Assembly (NCBI RefSeq): GCF_943734655.1 | Contig: NC_071355.1 | Location: forward strand, 205,398,939 to 205,462,938 | Source: Sabethes cyaneus | Lineage: Eukaryota > Arthropoda > Insecta > Diptera > Culicidae | Length of the DNA: 64,000 bases | Reading direction: 5' to 3' | In this document: one piece after another, positions 1 to 12,483 of the stretch | Position numbering within the stretch: the stretch's first letter is position 1 | Layout of the letters: each line of letters starts with the position of its first letter | The notes under the pieces: model-generated | What the model saw: the letters and a program-made list of their open reading frames with translations, nothing else | Database searches by the model: none | What the model was told of the DNA's origin: nothing | Program-made: the position numbers and the translations under genes

Positions 1-414
1 GTGCTATCGGGTGGGAATAAGTCAAAATGTAAGATCTCCCAGTGACATTTACGGGGCCAAATTGTGCTCTCTCTTGTTGCTGAACTTGACTGGCAAACGG
101 AAAGTTGGATGATATTTGTCCTGTGCCGTTGAAGCGAAATGATGACAATTCCTAGGGCTGAATTGTTGGACAATGAAAAATATTATTACAGCTTTATTTG
201 ATCAAGGCAGAAAGTTTTGAAGTTGCAAAGAATAAAGATTTTGGAAGAGATTTGGATTAGATTGTGGACCATGTTCCCATAACCCAATTTTTAGACCTGA
301 TTCCAGAGCCGTAAGTGGCATTGTGGTGCCCTTGGCGAAGGCCCGATTAAGCATTCGCTCGTTTCTAAAATCAGTGTTGCTTTCAAGTTTACTACTTTCG
401 ATAAGATTTTAAAC
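1..414. other. Unannotated left edge with one arm of a long direct repeat
   Basis: I see no gene here. About 290-390 (starting near 'gacctgattccagagccgta') resembles about 5230-5330 in the same orientation, so the block between them is bracketed by a diverged direct repeat. Confidence 0.5.
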
Positions 415-905
415 CATCAACCAGATTCTGAATCTGAACCAAATTTTGAACCACATTTAATATCAGATTTGGACCATACATTGGACCTCATTATGGGCCA
501 AAACCAGATTTCGAACCTGGACCAAATTTTATCAGAATTTGGACTACATGTTGGATCAAATTTTGGACCAGATTCTGAAACTGGATCAGGATCGGATTTT
601 TTGTACCATATTTTGGACATGGAGCCACAGTTTTTTATTAGTTTTTCAACCACCAACCACTTCACGTGGACTAAATTTGTCATCAACTTTTATTTCTAAT
701 TTTAGAGCAGATTTGGACTAGATTTTCGAACATGTTATGGAACCTCTTTTCTGATCAGATTTTAGACCAGATATTGGACCACATTCTGGACCAAAACTAG
801 ATGTTGATCAATTTTGAACAACAAACCAAATTTTAGGTCAGGGTTTGAACCAGACTCCGGACCTGAACCATATTTTGGACCTGGACTCACCGTGGATCAC
901 ATTTT
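415..905. repeat. Degenerate minisatellite, GGACCAGATTTTG-like units
   Basis: The stretch is built from imperfect short units resembling 'ttggaccagattttg', with spacing of roughly 12-18 bases. Short ORFs on both strands are by-products of this composition. The same repeat resumes at 2965-3320 and briefly near 5212-5243, on both sides of the A and B elements. Confidence 0.75.
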
Positions 906-906
906 T

Positions 907-2964
907 ACCTTTGTTATACTATAACAAAGATTTAGGAATTGGTCGAAAAACACGAAATTGATCCGAGGCCCGGAGGGCCGAGCCACATATACCAATCGAC
1001 AGGGTTCGACGAACTGAGCAATGTCTGTGTGTGTGTGTGTATGTGTGTATGTATGTGCGGAGCGCAACTTTTCAATCGCCTGTTTCTCGGAGATGGCTGA
1101 ACCGATTTGTTCGCTATTACTTTTGTTTGAAAGGTATTATTGCCTAGCATACCACTATTGAATTGTTTCGAGGTCCGACATTTCGTTTAAAAGTTATAAG
1201 TAAAAAAGTAAAAATTACGTGACACGATTTTCTCCGTACCCAAATGACCGATTTCAACGATCTTGGTATCGAATGAAAGCTCTTGTTAACACTAAATTTT
1301 TCGGATAAATTTTATTGAAAAGAAACAATCAGTTGAAAAGTTATGCTTAAAAAACCTGTTTTGACAAGGTAATAATTATCGCCTGTTTCTTAGAAATGAC
1401 TAAAGCGATTTAGACGCTATTAGTCTCATTTGACAGGTAACATAACCTAATAGATCACTATTGATTTGTTTTTTGATTGGACGTTTAATTTGAGAGTTAT
1501 GATCAATTGAATATAACACATTAAAATTTACAATAATTTATAACGATTTCATCTAAGATGATTTATCTAGTTTGAATTATTTTGGCATCAAATTAGAGAT
1601 TTTAATGCTACAAATATATCTGCAAAATTTCAGAAGAATCGGTTTTGCCGATCAAAAGATATTAACCCTCCAACACTCGCGCCGACTTTTGTAATTCGGT
1701 TACTCGTGCGCACAATGGTCCAAAGCCAAAAAGACATGCGCATTAGAATTTTGACTGGGAAAACTTGGTTTTAGGTTTATGGAACCTTCGGAAGAATTTC
1801 TTGAAATTGAAAGTTCTATCGTCTGGTGCAATTTAAATTTTGATTAATCCCCCTATAAGTGAAATAAAAAAATTATTTTTCTTCAGTTTCAATATAACAC
1901 ATTGATGTGTTCTGCAAAGTTTTAGAACATATTATTACAAGAAATTTTGTTGAATACAGTAACCTTCTATCTATTAAGCGAAGAGAGAAATATCTTATTC
2001 ATTGTATATGAATTTGTAAGATCAGTTTTTTCTATTTTAGCTCTTTTTGTAATTGTTGCATTCCTTTTTCATGTATTACAAAATTGTATAAATAGTAAAA
2101 ATACACAACTTTGATTAATATAGTATACCTCTATGTTTGTTTGTTTAGGTACTGTAGAACTTTGATTAAAAAAAGCCTTAATTTTGACCCCGAATGACTC
2201 GACTACCAACAGATACATTTTAAACATTTTATATTTGCTAATTATGTTGCTGCATACAGACACCATTTTTACATATGAAGAAACGAGAGAAACTTCCAGG
2301 GACAATCGCGGTACAACTCACATGCTGATTGCTTCGTTTCTGTGATGTCAGTTTATGCTGATCTATTTGCCCAACAATTTAAAGTATTAATGCATAATTA
2401 TGACATTTTGCTCATAACAAGGTAATTGAAGAACATACGTTAGTTAAGCAGAGATTTGTAACTTTATAACAATATGGCATTCAAAAACCTACACGTGTTG
2501 TACAAAATGCAACAGCGTGAGTAATCGAAGGTTAATAGAAATTGATGAAATTTATTCAAGAAAACTTTATTGATGTCAATCAAAAATAATGGCGTTACAG
2601 AAATTTATGCGTAGTTCAAAAACCTATGAACTAGACTTTTACTACGCAATGTATATGTTAAAGAATAATATTTCCTCTTATAACTTGCTTTTACTTGCAC
2701 TTACTCAAATTAGAAACAACCAGCTTACCCTTACTCAGTAATTTCATGAAAAAAGGATCTATCAAAATTTATAGGTGCTGCTATTTTGTTCAAATTTTGT
2801 AAACTTATTAAATTTCCAAAAATTTAATGAAAACCAACGCACCACGCAACGTTAACCAATAGATGAATTATGTTTCGAAGACGTGTCGATTTCTATCTCA
2901 AATAGCAAGTAAGACCGTATAACAAAGGTTCCTTTCACCACTAGGTGGATTAAATCGGGTTTTT
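907..2964 (+). mobile_element. Unclassified TIR element, copy A
   Basis: The left end is ACCTTTGTTATAC (907-919) and the inverted match GTATAACAAAGGT lies at 2917-2929. The left tip (909-929) is itself a 21-base hairpin with 10-bp arms. After the tip come a GGCCCGGAGGGCC-type motif, a short (TG)n tract near 1021-1050, and about four diverged ~150-bp modules, each running from an 'atggctgaaccgattt'-like start to a 'gttatg' end. The right end carries two small hairpins (AAAGGTTCCTTT and CCAC-TAG-GTGG) and then ATTAAATCGGG plus poly-T. I find no transposase. Copies B and C show the same order, which fixes the boundaries. I cannot assign a superfamily; the family looks like repeats common in mosquitoes, from memory only. 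Confidence 0.75.
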
Positions 2965-3320
2965 ATCAACCTTATTTCAGATTTTGGAACAGATTTGGAC
3001 CAAATTTTTGATTGAATTTTCGACCATTTTTTTATCAAATTTTCAATTAGACTTTGGACCCAGATTCTAGATTTGGTATGAACCACATTCTGAACCTACA
3101 ACAGATTCTGTACCAGATTTTGAACCACACTTTTATCAGATTTGGATCAGCTTATCCAAAAAGATTTTAAACCACAATTTTGATCAAATTTTGTTCCAGG
3201 TTTTGTAGCAGGTTTTGAAGCAAATTTGAACTAGATCGTGGAACGTGGATAACAATTTTTATCAAATTTTGCTCCAGTTTTTAGAGCAGATTTGGACTAG
3301 GTTGTCCATGTTTTAGACCA
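2965..3320. repeat. Degenerate GGACC/ATTTTG minisatellite between copies A and B
   Basis: Same degenerate unit as 415-905 ('ggaccaaatttttg', 'agattttggaac'). It ends in a run of T directly before the left tip of copy B. Confidence 0.7.
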
Positions 3321-5211
3321 TTTTTACCTTTGTTATACTATAACAAAGGTTTAAAAATTGGTCGAAAAACACGAAATTGATCCGAGGCCCGGAGGGCCAA
3401 GTCACATATACCAATCGATAGGGTTCGACGATTTGAGCAATGTCTGTGTGTGTGTGTGTGTATGTATGTAATGATTTTTTCTATCGCCTGTTTCTCAGAG
3501 ATGGCTGAACCGAACGGTTCGCTATTACTTTTGTTTGAAAGGTGTTATTGTCTAGTAGATCACTATTGAGTTGTTTCGTGATACGACATTTCGTTTAAAA
3601 GTTATAAGCAAAAATGTGAAAAATACGTGACACTGGTTTCTTCGGAAATACATGACCGATTTCAACGATCTTAGTATCAAATGAAAGCCCTTATTAAAGC
3701 TAAATTGTTCAGGAATTTTCAATTGAATACAAACAAGTAGTTTAAAAGTTATGCTTAAAAAACCTGTTTTGACAAGGTAATAATTATCGCCTGTTTCTTA
3801 GAGATGGCCAAGCCGATTTATAAGCTATTAGTCTCATTTGAAAGATAATATATCCTAATAGATCACTATTGAATGGTTTTTTGATTGGACGTTTAATTCG
3901 AAAGTTATGAGCAACCGTATACACCACACCAAAATTAACAATAATTTATAATGATTTTAACCTACATAATTTACCTAATTTCAATTATTTTAATATCAAA
4001 CGAGAGGTTTTGACACCACGAATATATATGCAAAATTTCATAAGAATTGGTTTTACCGGTCAAAAGATATCAATCCTCGAACGCTCGCGCCAACTTTTGC
4101 AACACAGTTACTCGCGCGCACAATAGCCCCAAACCAAAGAAAACGTGTGCACTAGAGTTTTGACTGGGAAAACTTGGTTTTAGGTTCATCGAACCTTTCG
4201 AAGAGTTTCTTGAAATTGAAAGCTCTATCGTCTGGTGGAATTTAAATTTTGATTAATCCCCCTAAAAATGAAATATAAAAAATATTTTTCTTCAGTGTCA
4301 ATATAACATATTGATGTGTTCTGCAAAGTTATAGAGCATATTATTACAAGAAATTTTAGTAAAGATAATACCCTTCTATCTCTGCAGAGAAGATAGAAAT
4401 ATCTTATTTATTGTATATGAATTTGTAAAACCAGTTTTTCTATTTTTCCTCTTTTTGTAATTGTTGTATGACTTTTTCATGTACTACAAATTTGTACAAA
4501 TAGTAAAAATACACAACTTTGCTGAAAATACCTGTATACCTGTAAGTATACCTGTATGTTTGCTTGTTTAGGAACCGTAGAACTTTGATTATAAAGAATA
4601 CCCTAATTTTGACTCCGAATCACTCGACTACCAGCAGACGGATACATTTTAAACATTTTACATTTGCAGATAGTTTTGCTGCATAAATTTTCCCAACAAT
4701 TTAATTTATTAATGCATTGAATAATTATGATATTTTGCTCACAATAAGTTTGTTGAAGAATATACGTTAGTTAAACAACGATTTGTAACTTTATAACAAT
4801 ATGGCGTTGAAAACCCTACACGTGTTCTATAAAATACAACAGCTTGAGTTAATAAAAATTGATGAAAATTATTCAAGAAAACTCTATTCATGTGATTTAA
4901 ATAGAATGGCATTACAGGAAACTATGCATAGTTCAAAAACCTGTAAACTAATAACTCAGATTAATAACAACTTACTTATCCTTACTCAGCAATTTCATGA
5001 AAAAAGGATGTATCAAAATTTAAAAGTGTTCCTATTTTGTTCAAATATTGTTAACTTAATCAATTTTCAAAAATTTTATGTAAACGCACTACGCAACGAT
5101 AACCAATAGATGAATTATGTTCCGAAGACGTGTCGATTTCTATCTCAAATAGCAAGTAAGACCGTATAACAAAGGTTCCTTTCACCACTGGGTGGATTAA
5201 ATCGGGTTTTT
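3321..5211 (+). mobile_element. Unclassified TIR element, copy B
   Basis: Same architecture as copy A: TIR ACCTTTGTTATAC at 3326-3338 and its inverse at 5164-5176, a hairpin tip, a GGCCCGGAGGGCC motif, a (TG)n tract near 3443-3465, accented modules ending in 'gttatg', and a right end with the same two hairpins followed by ATCGGGTTTTT. It is similar to A along its whole length but differs by many substitutions and small indels, so neither copy is recent. An AT-rich 102-codon frame at 4801-5109 is broken by stops in the matching part of A, so I do not call it a gene. Confidence 0.75.
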
Positions 5212-5991
5212 CATCAGATTTTGGACCCAAATTCTAGACCTGGTTCCAGAGCCGTAGCGTGACAAGTGGCGGCTCTGGCAAAAGCCCGATTTAGCCCAAC
5301 CTTCGTTTCTTAAATTAGTGTTCCTTCGAAGTCTATTATTATTTTCTACAATTAGACTGCCAAATATGATTCGAACAACTACCTATATCTAGTAGGGTAA
5401 GGAACGAGTTAAGCAGTGTTACCTATTTTAATCAGTTGAACATAAATGATCCGAAAATGCACTTTTTTATTCATATTTTCAAGATCTTTTGATAGGATCA
5501 TCTTTACAAATCACTTAACCATACATTTGATTCACACAAACACAATTTACTGGGTTTCCGACAAGAAATATGATGAATTAAAAATTGTTGTCCAAAAACG
5601 TACATTTTTCAGCTGCTCTTCAGCAATCGCCACCTCGCTACTAACGAATTCATCAAATTTTCAGCATTGACTACAACCACTCTGAAAGTCAAGCACTCAA
5701 TTGTCACATACCTAATTATTCAGTCTCTTTTTTTTTCTATTATCTAAGGCTTTGTCACTAGCCGAAAGTTTTATTATTTTCTAACAAAACTGACAACAAA
5801 TTCTGAATTGACGGAACCTGTTCACCAGTAGCAGCAGCTGCAGCACAACTGATGAATTATCGTGTTGCCAAGACACTGTTTCGGTTCTGGAAATAAGAAT
5901 TTTAAGTTTGAAATTACCTGAAACCTCCTATGGTGAAAACGTGGTTCAATACTTTCAAGAGAAATGTATGTTCATAATTAATTTTTCTTTA
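5212..5991. other. Unannotated spacer with second arm of the direct repeat
   Basis: After a short piece of satellite, about 5230-5330 matches about 290-390 in direct orientation ('ttccagagccgta' and following). The rest to 5991 holds no recognisable gene or repeat. Confidence 0.45.
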
Positions 5992-7219
5992 TTAACCGTT
6001 ATGTGTGCGACAAAAAAAACACCTTTAGCAGGGCGACAAGGGTACCCGGGTACCCAAAATTGATATTGTTATAACATCAACAATTTTAAACCGATTTTGA
6101 TGAAATAGGCGTCATTTGATTCGTTAATTTATCTAGCTTTGAATTATTTGGCCATCTGGCCATTAAAAGACATACGAGGCCCGAAAATCCGGAATTCCGA
6201 CAGAGTGTCCGCTGTGAAGTAGAGAACTGATTGTATTGCAGGAAAATCAGACATGCGGATATAAAAACTCTAAAAATTCATACAATGAACTATTTCATAC
6301 AATGAGATGAATCAGGTTGGCCATTCCGTAGTAGGTTCCTGTGAGGTCATGGGTGGCCAGTCTAGGATTGGAGGTAAAACCTAGCAATATGGGTATCAAA
6401 GTTCTTGGAATTAGTTCGGTAGGTGATTTTTTTTACATTTCGATGTATTTTGATTGGTTATTTCGAAAACGGTTTCTACGGGGTTACAGATGATACCGCA
6501 GGATTCAAGATAATGCTTAGCATTATCAGAACAGTTCAAAACGTTGAACCATCCGTTATACATTTGGAACCAGTTCCGAAATTATTAATCAGTACTAAAC
6601 TGGCCATATCAGTTCTAAACATCCAAAAGATCCGCTATACCAATTCTAATGTTGGATTAGGCACCCAACTGGCCATCTGTAACCCTACAGGAACACAATT
6701 CTGGAATGGCCAATGCGATCTAAAGTCACCAATTTATATAATAAGATGAAAAAAGGGTCCACAATGTCAAGTTCAAAGCTAATAACTTTGCTGAAAGCTG
6801 ATATTCTTTCAAAACAAGCGGCTTCCCACGTTTTACCGGACGTTGCTCCGGAATTACCGATTCCCGGGAAGTACATGTCATTTGATGGCCAAATGCTTTA
6901 TCTAATCAAAACTAGATAAATGTATGAATCAAATGCCACTGGTTTCATCCAGATCGGTTCAAGATAGCCAAAGTTATGAACATAGCAAATCATGGGTACC
7001 CGGGTACCCTTGTCGCCCTCCTACGTAATAAAAAAATTCAAGTGCCTCTCATTGCTAATCCCCTTTATGGATATGCACCAAAAAAACTTCAATTACTTAA
7101 GATCAACGAGTTTTACGATGTCGCAAAATTTCAATGACGTATGTTTTAAATTGAATGAGTTATAACTATTTTAAAACTGAAAAGGTACCCGGGTACCCTG
7201 TTGCACACATAACGGTTAA
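5992..7219. mobile_element. piggyBac-like TTAA MITE, copy 1 (long form)
   Basis: Both ends are TTAA (5992-5995 and 7216-7219) directly outside inverted termini: CCGTTATGTGTGCGACA on the left and its near inverse on the right. TTAA duplication with CC-starting termini is the piggyBac hallmark. The palindrome GGGTACCCGGGTACCC occurs once near the left end and twice near the right end (about 6993 and 7183, the last slightly shortened). The inner flanks around 6080-6160 and 6895-6990 are also inverted copies of each other. There is no transposase, so this is a non-autonomous element. Copy 2 at 40.3 kb is a shorter deletion form. Confidence 0.85.
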
Positions 7220-7990
7220 AAACAACACAAAAGACAGCTTTTTCAATAATTTTCGAAGATTTTCTCAGTGATTTAATAAAGCAACGATGTGTTTCAATGT
7301 TATTTGCTTTGACAACACTGTTCTGATCGTTTGTACTCGGATCGTTTGTACTGCTATATGTTTACCTCTTTTGTTCTCCCACCATCCTTATGAACAGCGA
7401 GTGAGACGTCAAACTCGCAGTTTCCCATAAGAACACTAGAGAATAAAAGAGACGACGAATACCGTTTGCCGAACGGTGCGGTGAGTGTATGCCCCGATAA
7501 ACAATTTAGACAGATGGCATTTTACGCATCTATGCCGATACGCTATGCCGATTACGCATCAGATGCCGATTAGTAGGTCGCGGATAGGAACGCGAAGTTA
7601 CTGAATAGGGGGAAAAGTTCGAGGGATTTTTTAACGGGACGTAAAAAATCAGAGGGGTTGTGTACAAGACACGACCGCATATATAGGTGACGCAGGACTA
7701 CGTAAGTCTCTTTGTAGTGATAGTAGCAACATATATACATGCTACATGCGTTGTATGTAACATTTAGCAAAGTCGTAACATTGCATACGTTCAATTCTCA
7801 AAAGATTTGCATTTGAAAACAACTTAACAAAATCAAGAACACAAACTATTGCTTTCCTGCCACCTTACTGAAATTGTTTTTATTACCCATGGTTCCCCAC
7901 GTTGAAGGGATTTTACCAATTCAATCCTATTTTATCAACAGCACATCTTTTCACTACACTTCTAATGAAACGGCAAGCATGCGTATTCAT
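7220..7990. other. Unannotated, possible left part of the 90-bp repeat element
   Basis: I recognise no gene. A 'ggactacgtaagtc' motif near 7698 is an approximate inverse of 'gacgtagtcctacgtc' near 8630, so the stretch up to about 8650 may be one larger repeat that includes the tandem units at 8.0-8.4 kb. Confidence 0.3.
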
Positions 7991-8400
7991 ACAGAGTCGT
8001 ATTATAACCGAACACTACAGCTGTAGCACATTTTTCCAACACAGATATCAAATTCGCCTAGGTTTAATCGTCTCGCAGTAAAGAATTTGCGATCTGTTGG
8101 GACAACGAACTTGTGTCATTTTTTCTGGCACACTTCCCTAACACAGACATCAAATTGGACTAGGTTTAATCGCGTTCGTAAGAAATCTGTTGGCACGAGG
8201 GGGCTTTGTCACTCTTTCTGGCGTACTTCCCAAGCAAGGACATCAAAATGGTCTAGGTTTAACCGCGGTGTTAAGAAATCTTATTGAAATGAGGAAACTT
8301 TGTCACTTGTTTTGGCTTACTTCCCAAGCACAGACATCAAATTGGTATAGGTTTAGATCATCGCAAAAAATCTTCCAACCAATCACGAAGGGAGAATTCC
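7990..8400 (+). repeat. ~90-bp tandem repeat, locus 1 (about four units)
   Basis: Four diverged units, each about 90-100 bp, contain 'acatcaaattgg.ctaggttta', 'taagaaatctg' and a 'cacttgttttggcttacttcc'-like segment split by variation. Short frames here reflect the repeat. Locus 2 (20.9-21.17 kb) has the same variants in the same order, so the two loci are copies of one composite. Locus 3 is at 37.1 kb. Confidence 0.8.
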
Positions 8401-8786
8401 GGTAAAACATAGGTTCGTTATTTTCAATTTTTCAATAGTTCAACATCAAGAATTCATACTTTTCTTCATTTAGGTAAATTCTTAGAAGATTTTCCGATCG
8501 ATTGGTGTAAGAATATTGAAAATCGATCGGAAACCCGCTGAGCTATTAGTGCTCAAAACCTTTCATTTTTCGTGACGCTCGCATTTTTCAATTTTTTGGA
8601 ATGACACCCTATCTCAAAACTTGCCGTAAGACGTAGTCCTACGTCAAAAAATTCAGATTTCAGGATTGCTTAAAATAGCACCTTGCGGGTGAAAATGGGT
8701 TCGGTGTGTTCAAAATTAGTTCCGCCGCTCCAACTTTTAAAGCGAAAAATCAAAAGTTTAGCTCAACAATAGTGTCTTCCAATGCA
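8401..8786. other. Unannotated spacer
   Basis: I see no gene. It contains a 'gacgtagtcctacgtc' motif near 8630 (see 7220-7990). Confidence 0.4.
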
Positions 8787-11782
8787 CAGTGGTCCAGAAA
8801 CGGAAGTTAAGTGGAAACTTACTTTTGCGGCTAAGCGTTTTATAATAGCTCCCCACAATGTTCAGCAAAGTTGTCCAACTCTAAAAGACAATTAATGCGA
8901 AATCAACGACTAAGTTCCAGTTTGGCTTGTAAACACATAATCCATAATAACTTTTTATAAGAAAGAGATAGAAGGATAACTTCTTCGACAAAGTTGTAGC
9001 TAAAGATTGTATAAGTAACTTTGCCAAAGACATAGTATGCGTATTGTTAGGCGTTTCTAACTTACAGGGTGTTTTACAACAAGACCTTTCAAAAATCACT
9101 TTTTCGCTGATTTCTTCAAATGCAGTGGTTTTATTGCATCATAATGTTTTACAAACTTGGTTATCTTATCAAAAGACATATTTTTGTAGAACATTGTATG
9201 TTGAAAACTCATACGTATAACGAGTTCTAACATTTTTCCTGTGTTTTTTTAGTCTTTTTTGGAATAGAATATCTCAAAAAGGGGCAAACGAAAAAAATCA
9301 AACTTGGCCGTTTCTGAAAGCTTGAAGTTTTATCTCAAACATATGTGAAAATAAAAAACTGGTTTTTTCTCTAACTCGAGTAATTTCAGTTTAATTATTT
9401 CATGTTTGACCATTTTCTACTATGCAATATTTTCCAATATCTTTTTGAAGACGATTAAAGTCAACATGTCAATAGTAAAAAAGAAATTTGTCGTATCTTG
9501 ACACAATTTCCTCTGATTGTCACGTAAAATAGTCTTCGAACTCCAGATATGACATGAGTTTTCTATCAGCACCAGCTGTTTTTGATAAATATCTATCTTT
9601 CAATTTTCATTATTTTGCAAATATGCTCACGTTATTGATGGTAACGTTTTAAAAATAATTTTCAATAAAAAAGCAAAAAATCTTGGTTATTTCATACGTA
9701 ATATTGTTAACTGTTATTTTAGTTTTATGCCATTTTTTAATAGCAGGTAAGTATATCAAAACAGGCAAAGAGGTAAAGAGAAAAAAAAACCTATAGATCC
9801 TTTTCGAACTTCAACCACCTTATATCAGTATATCGTTGATTTGGAAAAAAAAGCGTAGTCATTTATTTGAGAGATTCAATAAATGTTTTGTTTTCGAAAT
9901 ATTTTATTATTGTTAGCAATATAATAATTTATTATATTAATAATTGGTTTGCGCTTGGTGGAAGCTCCAGAGTACGTGTACAATAAGAACGATTTTGTAT
10001 TGCAATGACTGGATCGGACGACAGCAGGAGGCGTTTGAACACATCCTCCAAATTGGCAATCCGGTTAAATTTTCTGACGTGAAATTCCCTGAACTTACTA
10101 ATACATTTATATCGCGTTTCCTGTACCTCTTCGCTTCATAACGCTATGAGTTGTGCCGTGGCCTTAATAATATCTGCGCCGTGTACTAACATTATATAGC
10201 TAATATGGAATTGAATGGGAAATAATCTCCTAAACTACTGAATTACTTTCACGAACATTTTAGATACTAATTTAACATAACAGTAACGGTACCCTCAAAT
10301 CTTTTGACAAAAAACTCCAGGACTCTAATAGGATTTACTTGAAAATGTTCCTCCTTTTTTACTACGATCATAGTCATGTTCCTGTTCCTGAATACGTATA
10401 AGACATCAATTTTGAAGACTTCTCAGCTTTCTAACACTAAAGTAATTAAAAAATTACTTTAGACTAGAATCAGAAATATCAATATAGAATTTAATTTCAT
10501 GTGCATATATCCAAGTGAAGATTTCCATGACTATTTGTAAAATAATGAAAATTGTAAGATAGATATTTATCAAAAACAGCTGGTGCTGAGCTCCATTTGT
10601 AGAGAGGACGATACGACAGTGATTATTTGAAATCCAGGATAACTGCTAACCAGAGTACAGTAGTTCTGTGGAGACCAAGGCCCTTCACTCTAAACCACCG
10701 TCGAACTAACTACGCGCGCAATGAACCAGTCTGTCGCTGTATGCAGCTAATGAACAATTTTAGAAACATACTAAGCTTGAACATGTCGACTGATACTATT
10801 AAGAAAAAACTTTCTGACTATTTCTGAAAGATCAATTACATGTACACACTGCACACTGCATTTTATATTATTTCGTATTTGGTATTATAATTTATATTTA
10901 TATGTATGGATTGGATGACGGGCGAAGTCCATATATCTTGACAATAAACAATTGTAAAAACTACCGTTATAAAAACTTATTTGATGAATATTTCAGCAGT
11001 GGTTCGAAAACTAGCACAAGGTCAAAAAACTAGATCTCTAAACTTATCCGGAGTTCGAAGACTATTTTACGTGGCAATCAGAAGAAATTGTGTCATGGTG
11101 CGACAAATTTCTTTTTTACTATTTACATGTTCAAGAAGATATTAGAAAATACTGCATAGTAGAAAATGGTCAAACATGAAATAATTAAACTGAAATTACT
11201 CGAGTTAGAGAAAAAACCAGTTTTTTATTTTCACATATGTTTGAGATAAAACTCCAAGCTTTCAGAAACGGCCAAGTTTGATTTTTTTCGTTTGCCCCTT
11301 TTTGAGATATTCTATTCCAAAAAAGGCTAAAAAAACACAGGAAAAACGTTAGAACTCGTTATACGTATGAGTTTTCAACATACAATGTTCTACAAAAATA
11401 TGTCTTTTGATAAGATAACCAACTTTGCAAGACATTATGATGCAATAAAACCATTGCATTTGCAGAAATCAGCGAAAAAGTGATTTTTGAGAGGTCTTTT
11501 TATGAAACACCATGTAAGTTAGAAACGCCTAGAAATACGCCTACTATGTCTTTGGCAAAGTTACTTATATAATCTTTAGCTACAACTTTGTCGAAGAAGT
11601 TATCCTTCTATCTCTTTCTTATAAAAAGTTATTATGGATTATGTGCTCACAAGCCAAACTGGAACTTAGTCGTTGATTTCGCATTAATTGTCTATTAGAG
11701 TTGTACAACTTTGCTGAACATTGTGGGGAGCTATTCTGAACCACAAAAAACTTTCCACTTAATTTTCGCTGCTGGACCACTG
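8787..11782. mobile_element. Long-inverted-repeat (foldback-like) element
   Basis: The left arm, about 8787-9621, is matched in reverse complement by 11782 down to about 11036 and then 10591-10533. The outer tips read CAGTGGTCCAG and CTGGACCACTG. The arms agree over about 830 bases at high identity by eye. The right arm is interrupted by a LINE 3' fragment (about 10600-11030). The ~900-base centre (9622-10532) holds no clear ORF. The tips resemble hAT-type ends, but I see no clean 8-bp target duplication, so the superfamily stays open. It is non-autonomous as it stands. Confidence 0.75.
10600..11030 (+). pseudogene. LINE 3' fragment: ORF2 C-terminus plus 3' UTR
   Basis: The frame at 10627-10827 contains RRTNYARNEPVCRC followed by a conserved-looking tail ending KKKLSDYF and a stop. 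This resembles the extreme C-terminus of Jockey/CR1-type LINE ORF2 proteins (a 'hRTNYgrNeP..R' signature followed by '..s...fk..l...f'). About 130 bases of AT-rich 3' UTR follow, with AATAAA near 10943. The piece sits inside the right arm of the long inverted repeat and has no counterpart in the left arm, so it looks like a 5'-truncated insertion. The assignment rests on a short motif. Confidence 0.55.
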
Positions 11783-11879
11783 TGCAATGGTAACAGCTTG
11801 AAGAACTAAAGATAGCAAGAAGATTGGTATGCTGATATCCCCCACTTAGTCAACCCATCGCTTGTAATAAGGTAAAACA

Positions 11880-12482
11880 ATCAGTGACCCGCTGCTGCTT
11901 AAAACTAGTTCTTTACCCTATTTCGCTACACTGGAGAGTGCTAACGCCCTTGGCAGGGGCCAGCCCAGCCAACTGCACGCTACGGCGCTGTGCATGTGTG
12001 CTCTACCATAACTCCGAAACGCCTGGACGATTCTTCATCCAACTTGGCACACATACTCGTTGACATAAAAGAATTAGCGCGTAGGGATTGACGAGGGGCG
12101 AGACAATTTCTTCAGGATAGAAGGAAGGTTCAAACTGGTAAAGGGGTACGTTTCTCTCGCATTTGGAACGTTAACAGTTGTACAAGTGACTGGCCTATCA
12201 AGAGTAGATTTCTGGAAGGGGAAACAGGGTGGTTATTGATAAGGGAGAGGTTTAAGAACGTAAAAAAGGGTTTGACTGATTTTATAGATATTACCGAAAA
12301 TAAACTGATTTACAAGTGGCATAACTGGGTAGATAACTGGGAGGGAGAGCTGATAACGACAGACACTTCAAATGAAGAAAAAGGGTTTTGTTTCTTACCT
12401 TATGAGAATTTTCGTTACAATAACAGATGTAGGAGTGGATGAAAGACAAAGGAACCCCGAATACGATCGGGCAGTCAGCTAG
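11880..12482 (+). mobile_element. Helitron-like element, 3' end recognisable
   Basis: The right end has a short hairpin, CCCGA-(loop)-TCGGG (12456-12471), then 7 bases, then CTAG followed by T (12479-12483). A subterminal hairpin followed by CTRR-T is the Helitron 3' signature. The body includes a GC-richer segment, 'taactccgaaacgcctggac', which recalls non-autonomous arthropod Helitrons from memory. The 5' TC end cannot be placed, so the start is approximate. I found no Rep or helicase motif. Confidence 0.5.
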
Positions 12483-12483
12483 T

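Noticed and set aside
4801..5109. 102-codon frame in copy B
   Set aside because: The matching region of copy A has stops and shifts; AT-rich with no domain.
6423..6749. 108-codon frame in the TTAA MITE
   Set aside because: Much of it is missing and the remainder altered in copy 2; not a piggyBac transposase by any motif.
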